Shown piece by piece: positions 7,798-16,782 of a DNA stretch of 64,000 nucleotides. A model generated the notes under the pieces. That model had not been told where the DNA came from. It worked only from the letters and a program-made list of their open reading frames with translations, and ran no database searches. Source of the stretch: Photobacterium aquae (GTDB lineage: Bacteria; Pseudomonadota; Gammaproteobacteria; Enterobacterales; Vibrionaceae); assembly GCF_001029445.1 (NCBI RefSeq), contig NZ_LDOT01000024.1:86690-150689 (forward strand), read 5' to 3'. The position numbers were made by a program, and so were the translations under genes. Numbering within the stretch: position 1 is the first letter of the stretch; every line of letters starts with the position of its first letter.

Positions 7798-9189
7798 ATG
7801 AACAACGACGCCCGTGGTACTTTATTAGGCCACCCTAAGGGGTTGTTCTTGCTGTTTGGTACCGAACTGTGGGAACGATTCTCTTACTACGCAATGCGAG
7901 CCATTCTTGTCCTATATCTAACTGACAAGACCATCAACGGCGGTCTGGGTTGGACAACCCAAGACGCTCTGAATCTATACGGCATCTACACCGGCCTTGT
8001 TTATATTACCCCTCTTATCGGTGGCTGGATTGCTGACAACTTCCTAGGACAGCGTCGTTCAATCATTATCGGCGGTATCCTGATGGCCCTTGGCCAATTT
8101 ACTCTGGCCCTACCCCACAGCATGGTTGACCCGCATGCGGTAACAGCCTTCTACGCAGGCCTTGCGCTTCTTATTATCGGTAACGGTCTGTTCAAGCCAA
8201 ATATCTCTACCATGGTCGGCGACCTATACAAAGAAGGTGACAACCGTCGTGACGGCGCATTTACCATCTTCTATATGGGTATTAACCTTGGTTCATTAAT
8301 GGCGGGGGTTATCGCGGGTACAGCTTCAGTAACTTACGGCTGGAAAGCAGGTTTCCTAACAGCGGGTATCGGTATGCTGATGAGCCTTGTCATTCAGCTT
8401 ATCTTTGCTGAACGCCTACTGGGCGATATCGGTAAGGTTCCGGCAGCCAAGCGTGCGGCACAGATGAACAAGTCAGGCAAAAAAGAGCCTCTTACCACTC
8501 AAGAGCGCGACCGCCTAAAAGTCATCATGATCATGGGTATGTTCGTTGTTATCTTCTGGGCTGGCTTCGAGCAAGCCGGTGGCCTGATGAACATTTTCTC
8601 CCAGCAATATACTGACCGTATGCTAGGCAGCTTCGAAGTCCCTGCTGCATGGTTCCAGTCACTAAACCCGTTCTTCGTAATCACGCTGGCACCGGTTATC
8701 GCTGCTATCTGGGTGAAGATGGGCCCTAAAGAACCAAGCTCGCCGGTTAAATTCGCGATGGGCCTTTTCTTCCTAGCCGCTGGCTTCCTATGTATGGTTG
8801 GCGCGGTTCTGGAACAAGGCGGCGACCTAACAGTGAAAACCTCTATGCTATGGCTAGTTGGCGCATACTTCTTCCATACACTGGGTGAGCTATGCCTATC
8901 GCCAATCGGCCTGTCACTAGTTACCAAGTTGGCACCGCTTCGTCTGGCCTCTCTGATGATGGGCGCATGGTTTGGTTTCAACGCTATTGCTAACTATGTT
9001 GCCGGTATTATCGGTGCCCACGTTGGCGAAGCCGGTCCAATGGCTATCTTTAGCGGTATTGCCATTGCAGCAACCGTTTCTGGCCTGCTACTGCTACTAT
9101 GCTCAAATCAGCTAATCCGCTGGATGCACGGTGCAGAAGGTAAAGCCGTTGTTGAAGATGATGCTGAAGCACAACCCGTTCAGGCATAA
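7798..9189 (+). CDS. Proton-dependent oligopeptide transporter (POT/PTR2 family, DtpA-like)
   Basis: Inner-membrane symporter of the POT family that imports di- and tripeptides with protons. It has 463 residues (E. coli DtpA 500). The diagnostic ExxERFxYY motif is present at residues 23-31 (E23, E26, R27, Y30, Y31), and an FYMGINLGSL-type motif follows near residue 158. About 12-14 hydrophobic segments span the protein. Which E. coli paralogue (DtpA, B, C or D) it corresponds to cannot be settled by eye, so no symbol is given. It is a single gene with its own long AT-rich promoter region and a bidirectional terminator directly downstream. Confidence 0.93.
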   Translation: MNNDARGTLLGHPKGLFLLFGTELWERFSYYAMRAILVLYLTDKTINGGLGWTTQDALNLYGIYTGLVYITPLIGGWIADNFLGQRRSIIIGGILMALGQFTLALPHSMVDPHAVTAFYAGLALLIIGNGLFKPNISTMVGDLYKEGDNRRDGAFTIFYMGINLGSLMAGVIAGTASVTYGWKAGFLTAGIGMLMSLVIQLIFAERLLGDIGKVPAAKRAAQMNKSGKKEPLTTQERDRLKVIMIMGMFVVIFWAGFEQAGGLMNIFSQQYTDRMLGSFEVPAAWFQSLNPFFVITLAPVIAAIWVKMGPKEPSSPVKFAMGLFFLAAGFLCMVGAVLEQGGDLTVKTSMLWLVGAYFFHTLGELCLSPIGLSLVTKLAPLRLASLMMGAWFGFNAIANYVAGIIGAHVGEAGPMAIFSGIAIAATVSGLLLLLCSNQLIRWMHGAEGKAVVEDDAEAQPVQA

Positions 9190-9210
9190 TCATTTAATAA
9201 AGCACAACTA

Positions 9211-9239
9211 AAAAGGAGAGCTAAGGCTCTCCTTTTTTT
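9211..9239. terminator. Bidirectional terminator between dtpA-like gene and rssB
   Basis: Stem GGAGAGC (9215-9221) / GCTCTCC (9226-9232), loop TAAG, preceded by AAAA and followed by seven T. It sits 22 bases after the transporter stop codon and 24 bases from the end of the convergent rssB-like gene, so both strands can use it. Confidence 0.88.
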
Positions 9240-9262
9240 GTTTTATACCCAATGCAACACTT

Positions 9263-10369
9263 TTATTCACGCATACCAAGTCGTTTGAAGATCAGGCTAA
9301 AACTCCCAGCTCCGGCCTCGCACAATGATAACCGCCCGCCAGATGGTGCCAAATGCAACCGCATCACGTCATTGTGTTTCGCCCCTTTTCCTAACCAGGC
9401 AAGTGGCGGCACAAATTGCCCCCCATCACTGGTTTGAAATTTACCGGCCAACCCCGTCGATACAAGACTCAAGGAACGGTCGGTGGCATCAAATATCCCG
9501 AACAAGGCTCTTACCGGTGAAGCATAGCCCGATTGGGCTACCCCCTTCTCAATCAATTGAATGAGTGCTGGCAGGTTATTCTCCTGCGCCATACGGGTTC
9601 TTAGGTAATCATTGAAAAATGCGCGGATCAATAAAGTCGTTGCTGTGCCTTTATCACCGCCTGACGCCGCATCAACCAAATAAAAAGCCAAGCGGCCATC
9701 TATCATCCAGCTGTAATCAAGCAACACCGGAAGAGTGCCTGCATCTTGAAGCACACAATAGTTAACCTGCCAATCTCCCTGCCGAGATTCCGTGTCTGGC
9801 ATCAATCCAAGCAACAGATCCCTCGACGCCTGTGGATTGGCCTTAAGTTCATCGATATGCCACTCCAATTCTTCGTCTATCACCGTTTCATCATCAACGT
9901 TGACCCACTGGCTAGAAAAATCCCGGGATCCCTCTGTGGCACTATCTTGGCTGCCCATCACCGACAGCAAGGCCGATTTCAGCACCATGATGTTATCAAG
10001 CGGCTTGATCAAGAAGTCCTTCACACCATGCCGCAATGCCGAAGCAACATCAGCCATATTCCCCGTACCTGAAATCACAATGATCGGCACCATCGGATAC
10101 TGCAAGGATGCCTCTTCGACAAACTCCATCCCCGTCAGTACCGGCATTTCAAGATCACACAGCAACACGTCAGGAATGGCATCACGCATCGCCTTTAACC
10201 CTTCCAACCCGTTTTCGGCTGTACGTACCAAACAGCCCTGCCGGACGAGAAAGCCCGCCAGCATTGTGGTAAATACCGGGTCATCTTCTACAACTAATAC
10301 ATCTTTACCTTCAAGCAACGTCATCCCTCGCGCTGTTCTGCAATTCTGACTTTCCGCCTCGAATAACAC
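9263..10369 (-). CDS. rssB: RssB-like response regulator (RpoS proteolysis adaptor)
   Basis: In enterobacteria RssB delivers sigma-S to ClpXP. The protein has a receiver domain starting at KDVLVVEDDPVF, with the phosphoacceptor Asp in LLCDLEMPVLTGME and Lys in FLIKPLDN. The C-terminal half (LAFYLVDAASGGDKGTATTLLIRAFFND) is a PP2C-like output domain as in E. coli RssB. Start choice: a GTG at 10369 follows AAGGGGGTGA, a near-perfect Shine-Dalgarno sequence, at 5-base spacing and gives 368 residues. The ATG at 10324 (MTLLEGKDVL) matches E. coli RssB better (353 residues) but has a poorly spaced site. The open frame itself runs to a TTG at 10426. The function is inferred from domain layout; clpXP is in the same window but not adjacent. 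Confidence 0.8.
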   Translation of the reverse strand: MLFEAESQNCRTARGMTLLEGKDVLVVEDDPVFTTMLAGFLVRQGCLVRTAENGLEGLKAMRDAIPDVLLCDLEMPVLTGMEFVEEASLQYPMVPIIVISGTGNMADVASALRHGVKDFLIKPLDNIMVLKSALLSVMGSQDSATEGSRDFSSQWVNVDDETVIDEELEWHIDELKANPQASRDLLLGLMPDTESRQGDWQVNYCVLQDAGTLPVLLDYSWMIDGRLAFYLVDAASGGDKGTATTLLIRAFFNDYLRTRMAQENNLPALIQLIEKGVAQSGYASPVRALFGIFDATDRSLSLVSTGLAGKFQTSDGGQFVPPLAWLGKGAKHNDVMRLHLAPSGGRLSLCEAGAGSFSLIFKRLGMRE

Positions 10370-10710
10370 CGATATCACCCCCTTGTTAGTCCAAAGTACA
10401 ACGTACACAATGAACCAAAAGGTCAATCCGCTCTCGCATAAACAAGGATCTTAAGGTAGCTTGGATATTCATAGCCTGTAAAAAGCATAGGCAGCATTTA
10501 CTCAACCGTCAGTGATCCAGCAAAAGAATGTTAAGATTAGAGTAATTTTGCAATGCATATCAAAATTTAACAATTTCAAATAGTAAGAAGCAATTATTTC
10601 CAAACAATGGCAAGAGATTTGATTTACGACAAAAGTTGCCATGTTATCGACATCTTCTTACATATTTTGTTATACAATTCACCATTATAAGTTTTCAGTG
10701 ATGTAGAGTT
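10370..10710. other. Divergent intergenic region between rssB and lysR-family gene
   Basis: About 340 AT-rich bases containing the promoters of both genes. The stretch before 10711 (TTGTTATACAATTCACCATTATAAG) contains TATACAAT and ATTATAAG, which could serve as -10 elements, but I see no clear -35 partner. LysR-type regulators usually bind T-N11-A sites here; no single site stands out. No ORF is evident. Confidence 0.4.
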
Positions 10711-11586
10711 ATGAAGCTTGACGATTTAAATCTTTTCAGAATGGTGGTAGAAAATGGGAGCTACACTGCAGCTTCCCGTAAAACGCAGGTGCCTGTTGCA
10801 ACCCTGACCCGCCGAATTCAGGCTCTTGAAGAATGCCTGAACATCCGGTTGCTTAACCGCCATGCCCGCAAGCTCTCGCTCACAGAAGCCGGTCAGAAAT
10901 TCTATGACGACTGTAGCCCACTGCTGCAGCGACTGGTTGATACGGCCGAACACATCAGCGAAGAGTGCAAAGGGGCGGCAGGTAAACTAAAAATCGCAGC
11001 ACCATCGAACTTGACCAAGGTCATGCTCCAACCATTGCTTAATGCATTCATGAAAGAGCACCCGGCAATCAATATCGAAATTTCGATGAGCAATGATCCT
11101 GAACTGCTCGATCCAACGGACTGGGATATCATTTTCCGCGTCGGCCCCCAACGCGATTCCACCCTTATTGCCAGAAAGGTCAATGCGGTCAAAGATATCT
11201 TGGTTGTCAGCCCTGATTACCTGAAGCATAACCCTGAGCCAAAACATGCACAGGATCTCCACCAGCATCCGCTACTCAAAGGCAAACCACTCCTGCGCTG
11301 GCGTCTAACCGAAAGCAACGGTGAAGTCATTACCGTCAGCGATCGCGGTCGCTTCGAGGCCAACGAACTGAATGTTGTGCGCAAAGCCTGTATGGCAGGA
11401 CTGGGAATCACCTTAATGCCAGATGTGATGCTCGAAAAATACATCGCCTCCGGCGAGTTGATCCAGATCCTGAAAAACTGGTCATCAAACCCACGCGATG
11501 TATACCTGATGTACAACCACCGCGATTACCAGCCAGAAAAACTGCGCTTGTTTATCGAGTTCGCCAGCACCTACTTCAAACTGTAA
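10711..11586 (+). CDS. LysR-family transcriptional regulator
   Basis: DNA-binding regulator of 291 residues, a typical LTTR length. The N-terminal winged helix-turn-helix covers residues 1-62 (GSYTAASRKTQVPVATLTRRIQALE, then LLNRHARKLSLTEAG). A periplasmic-binding-protein-like effector domain follows from about residue 90. The HTH form with 'VATLTRRIQALE' is like the AaeR/DmlR branch of the family (impression only). It is not next to an obvious metabolic target: rssB is divergent and a YohC-like gene follows after 220 bases. Target and ligand are unknown. Confidence 0.9.
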   Translation: MKLDDLNLFRMVVENGSYTAASRKTQVPVATLTRRIQALEECLNIRLLNRHARKLSLTEAGQKFYDDCSPLLQRLVDTAEHISEECKGAAGKLKIAAPSNLTKVMLQPLLNAFMKEHPAINIEISMSNDPELLDPTDWDIIFRVGPQRDSTLIARKVNAVKDILVVSPDYLKHNPEPKHAQDLHQHPLLKGKPLLRWRLTESNGEVITVSDRGRFEANELNVVRKACMAGLGITLMPDVMLEKYIASGELIQILKNWSSNPRDVYLMYNHRDYQPEKLRLFIEFASTYFKL

Positions 11587-11610
11587 TAGGACCATTCCCT
11601 TCTTACCTGT

Positions 11611-11638
11611 GTGCAACAGGAACGCAAACCTGTTGCAC
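11611..11638. other. Perfect hairpin after the lysR-family gene
   Basis: GTGCAACAGG (11611-11620) pairs perfectly with CCTGTTGCAC (11629-11638) around an 8-base loop, 25 bases after the stop codon. No T-run follows on the plus strand, so it is a poor intrinsic terminator. It could be a transcript-end stabiliser or a protein-binding palindrome. Confidence 0.5.
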
Positions 11639-11806
11639 GTCATTCCTTGCCATCCCCATCAAGCCCGACTAAACGTTAATAATGTCACTTTTACCAATAC
11701 ACAGGTTTACCTTGGTCTAAGATCGACAGCCAAACGACAGAAGAACACTAAAAGCAGGGCTGCACGCGTGTTCTTTACATGTGGGAATACACTGTGGGGA
11801 AACATT

Positions 11807-12406
11807 ATGATTCTGGGACACCTTTTCGGGCTATATGCCCACCCTAAGAAAGAATGGACAGCCATCGACAAAGAACACGAAGGTATTCAGAGTAGCCTCA
11901 GCCATATTTTGCTGATTGCACTGCTACCACCAATCTTTGCCTTTATCTCCAGCGTGTTTATCGGCTGGCGAATTGGGGTTGGTTCCCCCATATTCCTGAC
12001 CCAGAACAGTGCATTCGCCATGTCAGTCGCCATGTATTTTGCACTGGTCGGCGGCGTATTCGCACTCGCTTACCTAATCTACTGGATGAGCCGCACCTTC
12101 GGTTCGACACCTACATATACCCAAGCCCTTGAGCTCGCGGCCTACACCGCAACGCCGCTCTTCATGGTCAGCATCGCAGCAATTTACCCTCAAATCTGGT
12201 TTCTGATGATTATTGGGCTGATCGGCATTGCCTATTCGGTCTACCTGCTCTACACCGGTGTTCCCATTTTGATGCACATTCCCGAGGAACGCGGTTTCAT
12301 CTACGCCAGTTCCATCGTCACCTGTGGCTTGGTCTTGCTCGTTAGCATTATCACAGGCTCCGTACTTCTCTGGAATTGGGGAATTGGCCCAGTGTTTAGC
12401 CACTGA
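11807..12406 (+). CDS. YohC-like inner membrane protein, Yip1 family
   Basis: Polytopic inner-membrane protein of about 199 residues, similar in length and layout to E. coli YohC (Yip1 domain family). The open frame extends upstream to 11609, but the ATG at 11807 (MILGHLFGLYAHPKKEW) follows GTGGGGAAAC at good spacing and places the conserved 'LF..P..EW' start correctly. Five or so hydrophobic helices are visible, for example HILLIALLPPIFAFISSVFI and MSVAMYFALVGGVFALAYLI. Function is unknown; Yip1-family proteins in bacteria have no settled role. A bidirectional terminator separates it from purF. Confidence 0.85.
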   Translation: MILGHLFGLYAHPKKEWTAIDKEHEGIQSSLSHILLIALLPPIFAFISSVFIGWRIGVGSPIFLTQNSAFAMSVAMYFALVGGVFALAYLIYWMSRTFGSTPTYTQALELAAYTATPLFMVSIAAIYPQIWFLMIIGLIGIAYSVYLLYTGVPILMHIPEERGFIYASSIVTCGLVLLVSIITGSVLLWNWGIGPVFSH

Positions 12407-12431
12407 TCGGCAAAAGCACCGACCTGCAAAC

Positions 12432-12461
12432 AAAAATCCCCAGCTTCGGCCGGGGATTTTT
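12432..12461. terminator. Bidirectional intrinsic terminator between yohC-like gene and purF
   Basis: A 10-bp stem AAAAATCCCC (12432-12441) / GGGGATTTTT (12452-12461) is capped by a GC-TTCG-GC tetraloop, with one mismatch between them. The A and T runs on either side make it work for both converging transcripts. Confidence 0.9.
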
Positions 12462-12486
12462 CATAGACAGAGCGCATTATTAACGA

Positions 12487-14004
12487 TTACACACCTTCGT
12501 TGTGCAGCTCCAAAGTGGCAAGATCCTGCTGGATCTCACGCTGGGTCTTAGCATCTTCGCTACGCAGCGAATCAAGAAAATCCAAATAGCTCTGGTCAAT
12601 GTCACCGGTCACATACGTACCGCTAAAGACTGATGCCTCGAAATTCTGGATCTCCGGATTGCCCTCGGCAACCGCACTCAACAAGTCGTCAATATCTTGG
12701 AAAATCAAGCCGTCGGCTCCAATCAGCTTACAGACCTCATCGACTTCACGACCGTGGGCAATCAGCTCGTTGGCCGACGGCATGTCAATGCCGTAGACAT
12801 TCGGGAAACGCACCTCCGGAGCCGCCGACGCCAAGTACACCTTACGCGCACCTGCCTCGCGAGCCATCTCGATGATCTGCTCTGATGTTGTACCGCGCAC
12901 AATCGAGTCATCCACCAACAGTACGCTCTTGTCTTTGAACTCAGAACGGATAGCATTGAGCTTGCGACGTACTGACTTACGGCGTAACTGCTGACCTGGC
13001 ATGATGAAGGTACGACCCACATAACGGTTTTTCACAAACCCCTGACGGTAGGGTTTATCCAACGTACGGGCGATCTCCAACGCACTGTCACAAGAAGTCT
13101 CAGGGATCGGTATCACAACATCAATATCGATATCCCCCCACTCACGCTGGATTTTCTCGCCCAACTTCTCACCCATCCGCACTCGGGCACCATAGACGGA
13201 CACCTTGTCAATAAACGAATCAGGACGGGCAAAATAAACAAACTCGAACACACACGGGTTCAAAGAAGGATTGTCGGCACACTGCTCGGTGTACAACTGG
13301 CCATCGAAAGTAATGTAGACCGCTTCGCCCGGCGCGACATCACGCATGAAATCAAAGCCCACTGCATCAAGCGCAACAGATTCTGATGCCACCATGTACT
13401 CAATCTGGCCCTTGACCTCGCGCTTGCCCAAACAGAGCGGACGAATACCATGCGGGTCACGAAAAGCAATCATACCGTGGCCTATCACCATAGCCACGAC
13501 AGCGTAGGCACCAGAAACAATACGGTGTACCTCACGCACAGCCGCGAAAATCTCATTGGGGCAAATCGGGTAAGACTTGGCACCATCCAACTGGTTAGCC
13601 AATACATTGAGCAGGATTTCTGAATCGGAGGTGGTATTTACATGGCGGCGGGCAGACTCGAACAAGGTATCCCTGATTTCGGTAGCGTTGGTCAAATTAC
13701 CGTTGTGTGCCAATGATATACCATAAGGAGAGTTCACATAAAATGGCTGTGCTTCCGATGCACTAGAGCTTCCTGCTGTCGGGTAGCGTACATGGCCAAT
13801 GCCCACATTACCCTGCAGACGCTGCATATGCCGGGCTTCGAATACATCGCGAACCAAGCCGTTCGCCTTGCGCAGACGGAAACGATTGCTTTCCAAGGTA
13901 ACAATACCAGCCGCATCTTGGCCACGGTGCTGAAGCACCGTCAGTGCATCATAGATAGACTGGTTAACCGGGGTCGAGCCCACGATTCCGACAATACCAC
14001 ACAT
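12487..14004 (-). CDS. purF: PurF, amidophosphoribosyltransferase
   Basis: Catalyses the first committed step of purine synthesis, PRPP plus glutamine to 5-phosphoribosylamine. It has 505 residues, the E. coli length. The N-terminus MCGIVGIVG places the catalytic Cys2 directly after Met, with no propeptide, as in the enterobacterial form. The PRPP-binding loop VLLVDDSIVRGTTS is intact near residue 365. It is the last gene of folC-dedD-cvpA-purF. A PurR-like operator lies upstream of cvpA, 672 bases before purF, so cvpA and purF are probably co-repressed by purines. Confidence 0.98.
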   Translation of the reverse strand: MCGIVGIVGSTPVNQSIYDALTVLQHRGQDAAGIVTLESNRFRLRKANGLVRDVFEARHMQRLQGNVGIGHVRYPTAGSSSASEAQPFYVNSPYGISLAHNGNLTNATEIRDTLFESARRHVNTTSDSEILLNVLANQLDGAKSYPICPNEIFAAVREVHRIVSGAYAVVAMVIGHGMIAFRDPHGIRPLCLGKREVKGQIEYMVASESVALDAVGFDFMRDVAPGEAVYITFDGQLYTEQCADNPSLNPCVFEFVYFARPDSFIDKVSVYGARVRMGEKLGEKIQREWGDIDIDVVIPIPETSCDSALEIARTLDKPYRQGFVKNRYVGRTFIMPGQQLRRKSVRRKLNAIRSEFKDKSVLLVDDSIVRGTTSEQIIEMAREAGARKVYLASAAPEVRFPNVYGIDMPSANELIAHGREVDEVCKLIGADGLIFQDIDDLLSAVAEGNPEIQNFEASVFSGTYVTGDIDQSYLDFLDSLRSEDAKTQREIQQDLATLELHNEGV

Positions 14005-14133
14005 GTCCTAAATCCTCGTCACGCTTTCTATAGTTAAATTTCAGCGGGAACCCAGTATCCCGAGAACCCGCTGTAAATTGTTGTTTCCTTGGCGCCGACA
14101 CCCCTGCCCGCGCCTCTACTATCGTGCCCAACG

Positions 14134-14628
14134 CTACTTAACGGTAGGCAAAAAGCTTGATGTGTCCTTAATGTACGAGAAGAACCACTCAATCACGACC
14201 CCGAACTGTGGGATAAGCTGCGACTGCTGCCACCAATCGGCTTTCGAAAAGCCGGTAAAGGCATCGATAAAGAACAGGACAGCTGCCACGATCAAGACAC
14301 CACGTACACCACCAAACACAATCCCCAACACCCTATCGGTGCCAGACAGACCCGTTTTCTGGACCAGTTGGCCAATCACATAGTTGACCACCGCTCCCAC
14401 CACCAAGGTGGAGATAAACAGAACGGCGATTGCACTCCCGTTCCGGATCATTTCATCCTGAATGTTCGAGAAGTAGACCGCCAGCTTCTGATAGAAGTTA
14501 CTAGCGATAAAAAACGCGGCAAACCAAATCACCAGCGACAATGCTTCTTTGACAAACCCCCGTATCAAACTGACAAGGGCCGAGAAGCCAATTACGCCTA
14601 TAATTACGTAATCAATCCAGATCATCAT
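14134..14628 (-). CDS. cvpA: CvpA family inner membrane protein
   Basis: Membrane protein of 164 residues with four hydrophobic helices. E. coli CvpA is needed for colicin V production and for envelope stress resistance; its molecular role is not settled. The N-terminus WIDYVIIGVIGFSALVSLIRGF matches E. coli closely. Either of the first two Met codons (14628 or 14625) may be used; the ribosome binding site is weak. It is followed by purF after 129 bases and preceded by dedD after 61 bases containing a PurR-like box. Confidence 0.96.
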   Translation of the reverse strand: MMIWIDYVIIGVIGFSALVSLIRGFVKEALSLVIWFAAFFIASNFYQKLAVYFSNIQDEMIRNGSAIAVLFISTLVVGAVVNYVIGQLVQKTGLSGTDRVLGIVFGGVRGVLIVAAVLFFIDAFTGFSKADWWQQSQLIPQFGVVIEWFFSYIKDTSSFLPTVK

Positions 14629-14675
14629 TTTTTATTTTCGTCTTGTTGGTGCGTATTCTAACAGAAAAAATGCGA

Positions 14676-14691
14676 ACGCAAACGTTTACCT
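14676..14691. promoter_or_regulatory. Candidate PurR operator upstream of cvpA-purF
   Basis: ACGCAAACGTTTACCT matches the PurR consensus ACGCAAACGTTTGCGT at 13 of 16 positions. It overlaps the last bases of dedD and lies 48 bases before the cvpA start. In E. coli the cvpA-purF operon is a classic PurR target with an operator in the same place, so this is a well-supported prediction. Confidence 0.85.
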
Positions 14692-15289
14692 AAGGGTTTA
14701 ATGGATTAAATCTAACCAATTGCCCTTTCAGGCCGGTCAGTTTCTCCAGTTCTTTTACTTGCTTGGCCAGCTTGTCTTTCGATACATCCGGGCCGACAAC
14801 GACCCGAGCCAAATCTCCCGGCTGCGGGACTTTCGGCAAGACATGGGCCTGAAAGCCCTCCTTGCGCAGCTTAGCAACCAGCTGGTAGGCGTTCTCGAAA
14901 TTACGGAAAACCCCAAGCTGCACCATCCAACCGCTGTCAATATTACCGATTTTCGGGGCTGACTCTGGCTGAGGGTCGGTTTTCACCATTTCCTGCGCGA
15001 GCGGCTGTGGCTCGTCGGTGTTGGCGTCTTCCGGCGGCAGAATATACGGGTTGTCCACCTCGCTGACGACCACTGTCACGGGATCGGGCGGCAACTCCAC
15101 CTCGGCGAATTCAGGCTCGGGAATAGAGGCATACTCGGTTTCCTCGGCAACCTGCGGCTTTAGCGGAATGCTGGCAAATTGCTCTTGGTAATGCTGCTTT
15201 TTGCCATCAAACAGATCCGGCAGGAAAATCACCCCGATCGCAACCAGGATGATAGTACCGACCAAACGACTTTGAAATTTACTTGCCAC
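14690..15289 (-). CDS. dedD: DedD, SPOR-domain cell division protein
   Basis: Bitopic inner-membrane protein that binds septal peptidoglycan during division. It has 199 residues. One N-terminal membrane helix (RLVGTIILVAIGVIFLPDLF, about residues 8-27) is followed by a Pro/Glu-rich periplasmic linker. A C-terminal SPOR domain of about 80 residues begins SGWMVQLGVFRNFENAYQL. It starts 3 bases after the folC stop codon, so the two genes are co-transcribed. Confidence 0.94.
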   Translation of the reverse strand: MASKFQSRLVGTIILVAIGVIFLPDLFDGKKQHYQEQFASIPLKPQVAEETEYASIPEPEFAEVELPPDPVTVVVSEVDNPYILPPEDANTDEPQPLAQEMVKTDPQPESAPKIGNIDSGWMVQLGVFRNFENAYQLVAKLRKEGFQAHVLPKVPQPGDLARVVVGPDVSKDKLAKQVKELEKLTGLKGQLVRFNPLNP

Positions 15290-15291
15290 TC

Positions 15292-16566
15292 TTACTCCTG
15301 TGCTTGTGCTGTAATGTGATCAGAGACTTGGCCAACAGTGTAAAATGAACCGAACACAATCACCATGTCTTCAGTGGTTGCCTCTGTCAGAGCTTTGTCA
15401 TAAGCCTCCACAGGGGTGTGATAAGCCACCGTTCCGGCTGGAAGGTATGCCTGAATCTCAGCCGCCGTTGCGGCACGCGGGCCGGTCAGTGACGCGGGAT
15501 ACCAGTGGTCGACAATACCGGCCATCTCGGCCACCGTCGAGGCAATATCCTTGTCATGAAGCATCGCCACCACCGCATGAATGCGCTGCTTGCCCGCCTG
15601 CTGCTTAATGGTAGCCAATTGCCCGGCAAAATACGCTGCCGAGTGAGGGTTATGGGCAACATCCAAAATCACCAGCGGCGACTCCGATATACGCTGCATC
15701 CGACCGGCAAGTTGCACGCCGGCAAGCCCTGCCACAATGTCCTCATCGCTGATATCCAACTCGGCTGATGCCAAAGCCATCAGGGCCGTAGCGGCATTCG
15801 GCAGCGGCAACGACGGTACCGGCAAGTCCTCCAAACTGAAACAGCCACTGTGCCAAGACCACGTCTCGCCGTCACGCTCGTAGCGGAACTGGTACCCAAC
15901 CTGATACAACTTGGCACCAATATCATCGGCATGGGCAGCCACTGTCGCCGGCGGATTAGGCTGGCCACAAATTGCAGGTTTGTCCGCACGGAAAATGCCA
16001 GCCTTCTCATAGCCGATCACATTGATGTCATCGCCTAGCCAGTCAACGTGGTCAATCGCCAGGCTGGTGATCACCGATACATCATGATCGACAATGTTGG
16101 TGGCATCCAAACGGCCACCCAGCCCCACTTCGAGAATAGCAACGTCAACCTGATTGGTTTTGAACAGCTGCAACGCTGCAAGCGTGCCGAATTCAAACAG
16201 GCTCAGGCTCGTATCGCCACGCTGCTGCTCGACAAAGGCGAACGCCTCGCTGTGGGCGGCATCGGAAAGCTCACTACCGTTGATCCGAACCCGCTCGTTA
16301 TAGCGGATCAGGTGCGGCGAGCTGTACACACCCACCTTGTAGCCAGCCTGAAGCAGAATGGCTTCCAAAATCGCACAAGTTGAGCCTTTGCCATTGGTGC
16401 CAGCTACGGTGATCACCCGCGCGGCGGGTTTGGTCAGTGCCGCACGCTGGGCAACGGCCTGAACACGGTCAAGCCCAAGGTCGATGGCGCTGGTGTGGAG
16501 TTGTTCTAGATAGGTTAGCCAAGTGGCCAAAGAGGCGTTTGCCTGGGGAGCTGTCAATCCGGACAT
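15292..16566 (-). CDS. folC: FolC, bifunctional dihydrofolate synthase / folylpolyglutamate synthase
   Basis: Adds glutamate to dihydropteroate and then further glutamates to folates. It has 424 residues, the normal length. A Mur-ligase-like ATP-binding loop AGTNGKGSTCA lies near residues 55-65, followed by SPHLIRYNERVRI, both FolC hallmarks. It sits in the conserved accD-folC-dedD-cvpA-purF order. The 216-base gap to accD contains the accD terminator and presumably a folC promoter. Confidence 0.97.
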   Translation of the reverse strand: MSGLTAPQANASLATWLTYLEQLHTSAIDLGLDRVQAVAQRAALTKPAARVITVAGTNGKGSTCAILEAILLQAGYKVGVYSSPHLIRYNERVRINGSELSDAAHSEAFAFVEQQRGDTSLSLFEFGTLAALQLFKTNQVDVAILEVGLGGRLDATNIVDHDVSVITSLAIDHVDWLGDDINVIGYEKAGIFRADKPAICGQPNPPATVAAHADDIGAKLYQVGYQFRYERDGETWSWHSGCFSLEDLPVPSLPLPNAATALMALASAELDISDEDIVAGLAGVQLAGRMQRISESPLVILDVAHNPHSAAYFAGQLATIKQQAGKQRIHAVVAMLHDKDIASTVAEMAGIVDHWYPASLTGPRAATAAEIQAYLPAGTVAYHTPVEAYDKALTEATTEDMVIVFGSFYTVGQVSDHITAQAQE

Positions 16567-16730
16567 TCTTCATTCGTTATCTGGGTGAATATAGCCACTA
16601 ATTTATCACTGAAACCCCGAATCCCAAACCGCCACGGCAATTCAATCGTTTAAATAAGAGCTCAGCAGCACGAATTATACAAAAATGCCTAACTAACAGG
16701 CACTCCTGCTGTCCATATTGCAGACATAAC

Positions 16731-16756
16731 AAAAACGGGACCCGAAGGTCCCGTTT
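16731..16756 (-). terminator. Intrinsic terminator of accD
   Basis: A 10-bp perfect stem AAACGGGACC (16733-16742) / GGTCCCGTTT (16747-16756) with a CGAA loop. On the minus strand it is followed by a T-run (complement of 16731-16735). It lies 26 bases after the accD stop codon. Confidence 0.9.
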
Positions 16757-16782
16757 GCAGAATCAATACACGGCAAGGCGGA

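Noticed and set aside
11609..11806. N-terminal extension of the YohC-like protein
   Set aside because: The extension is polar and unlike the family; the ATG at 11807 has a good ribosome binding site and the conserved start.
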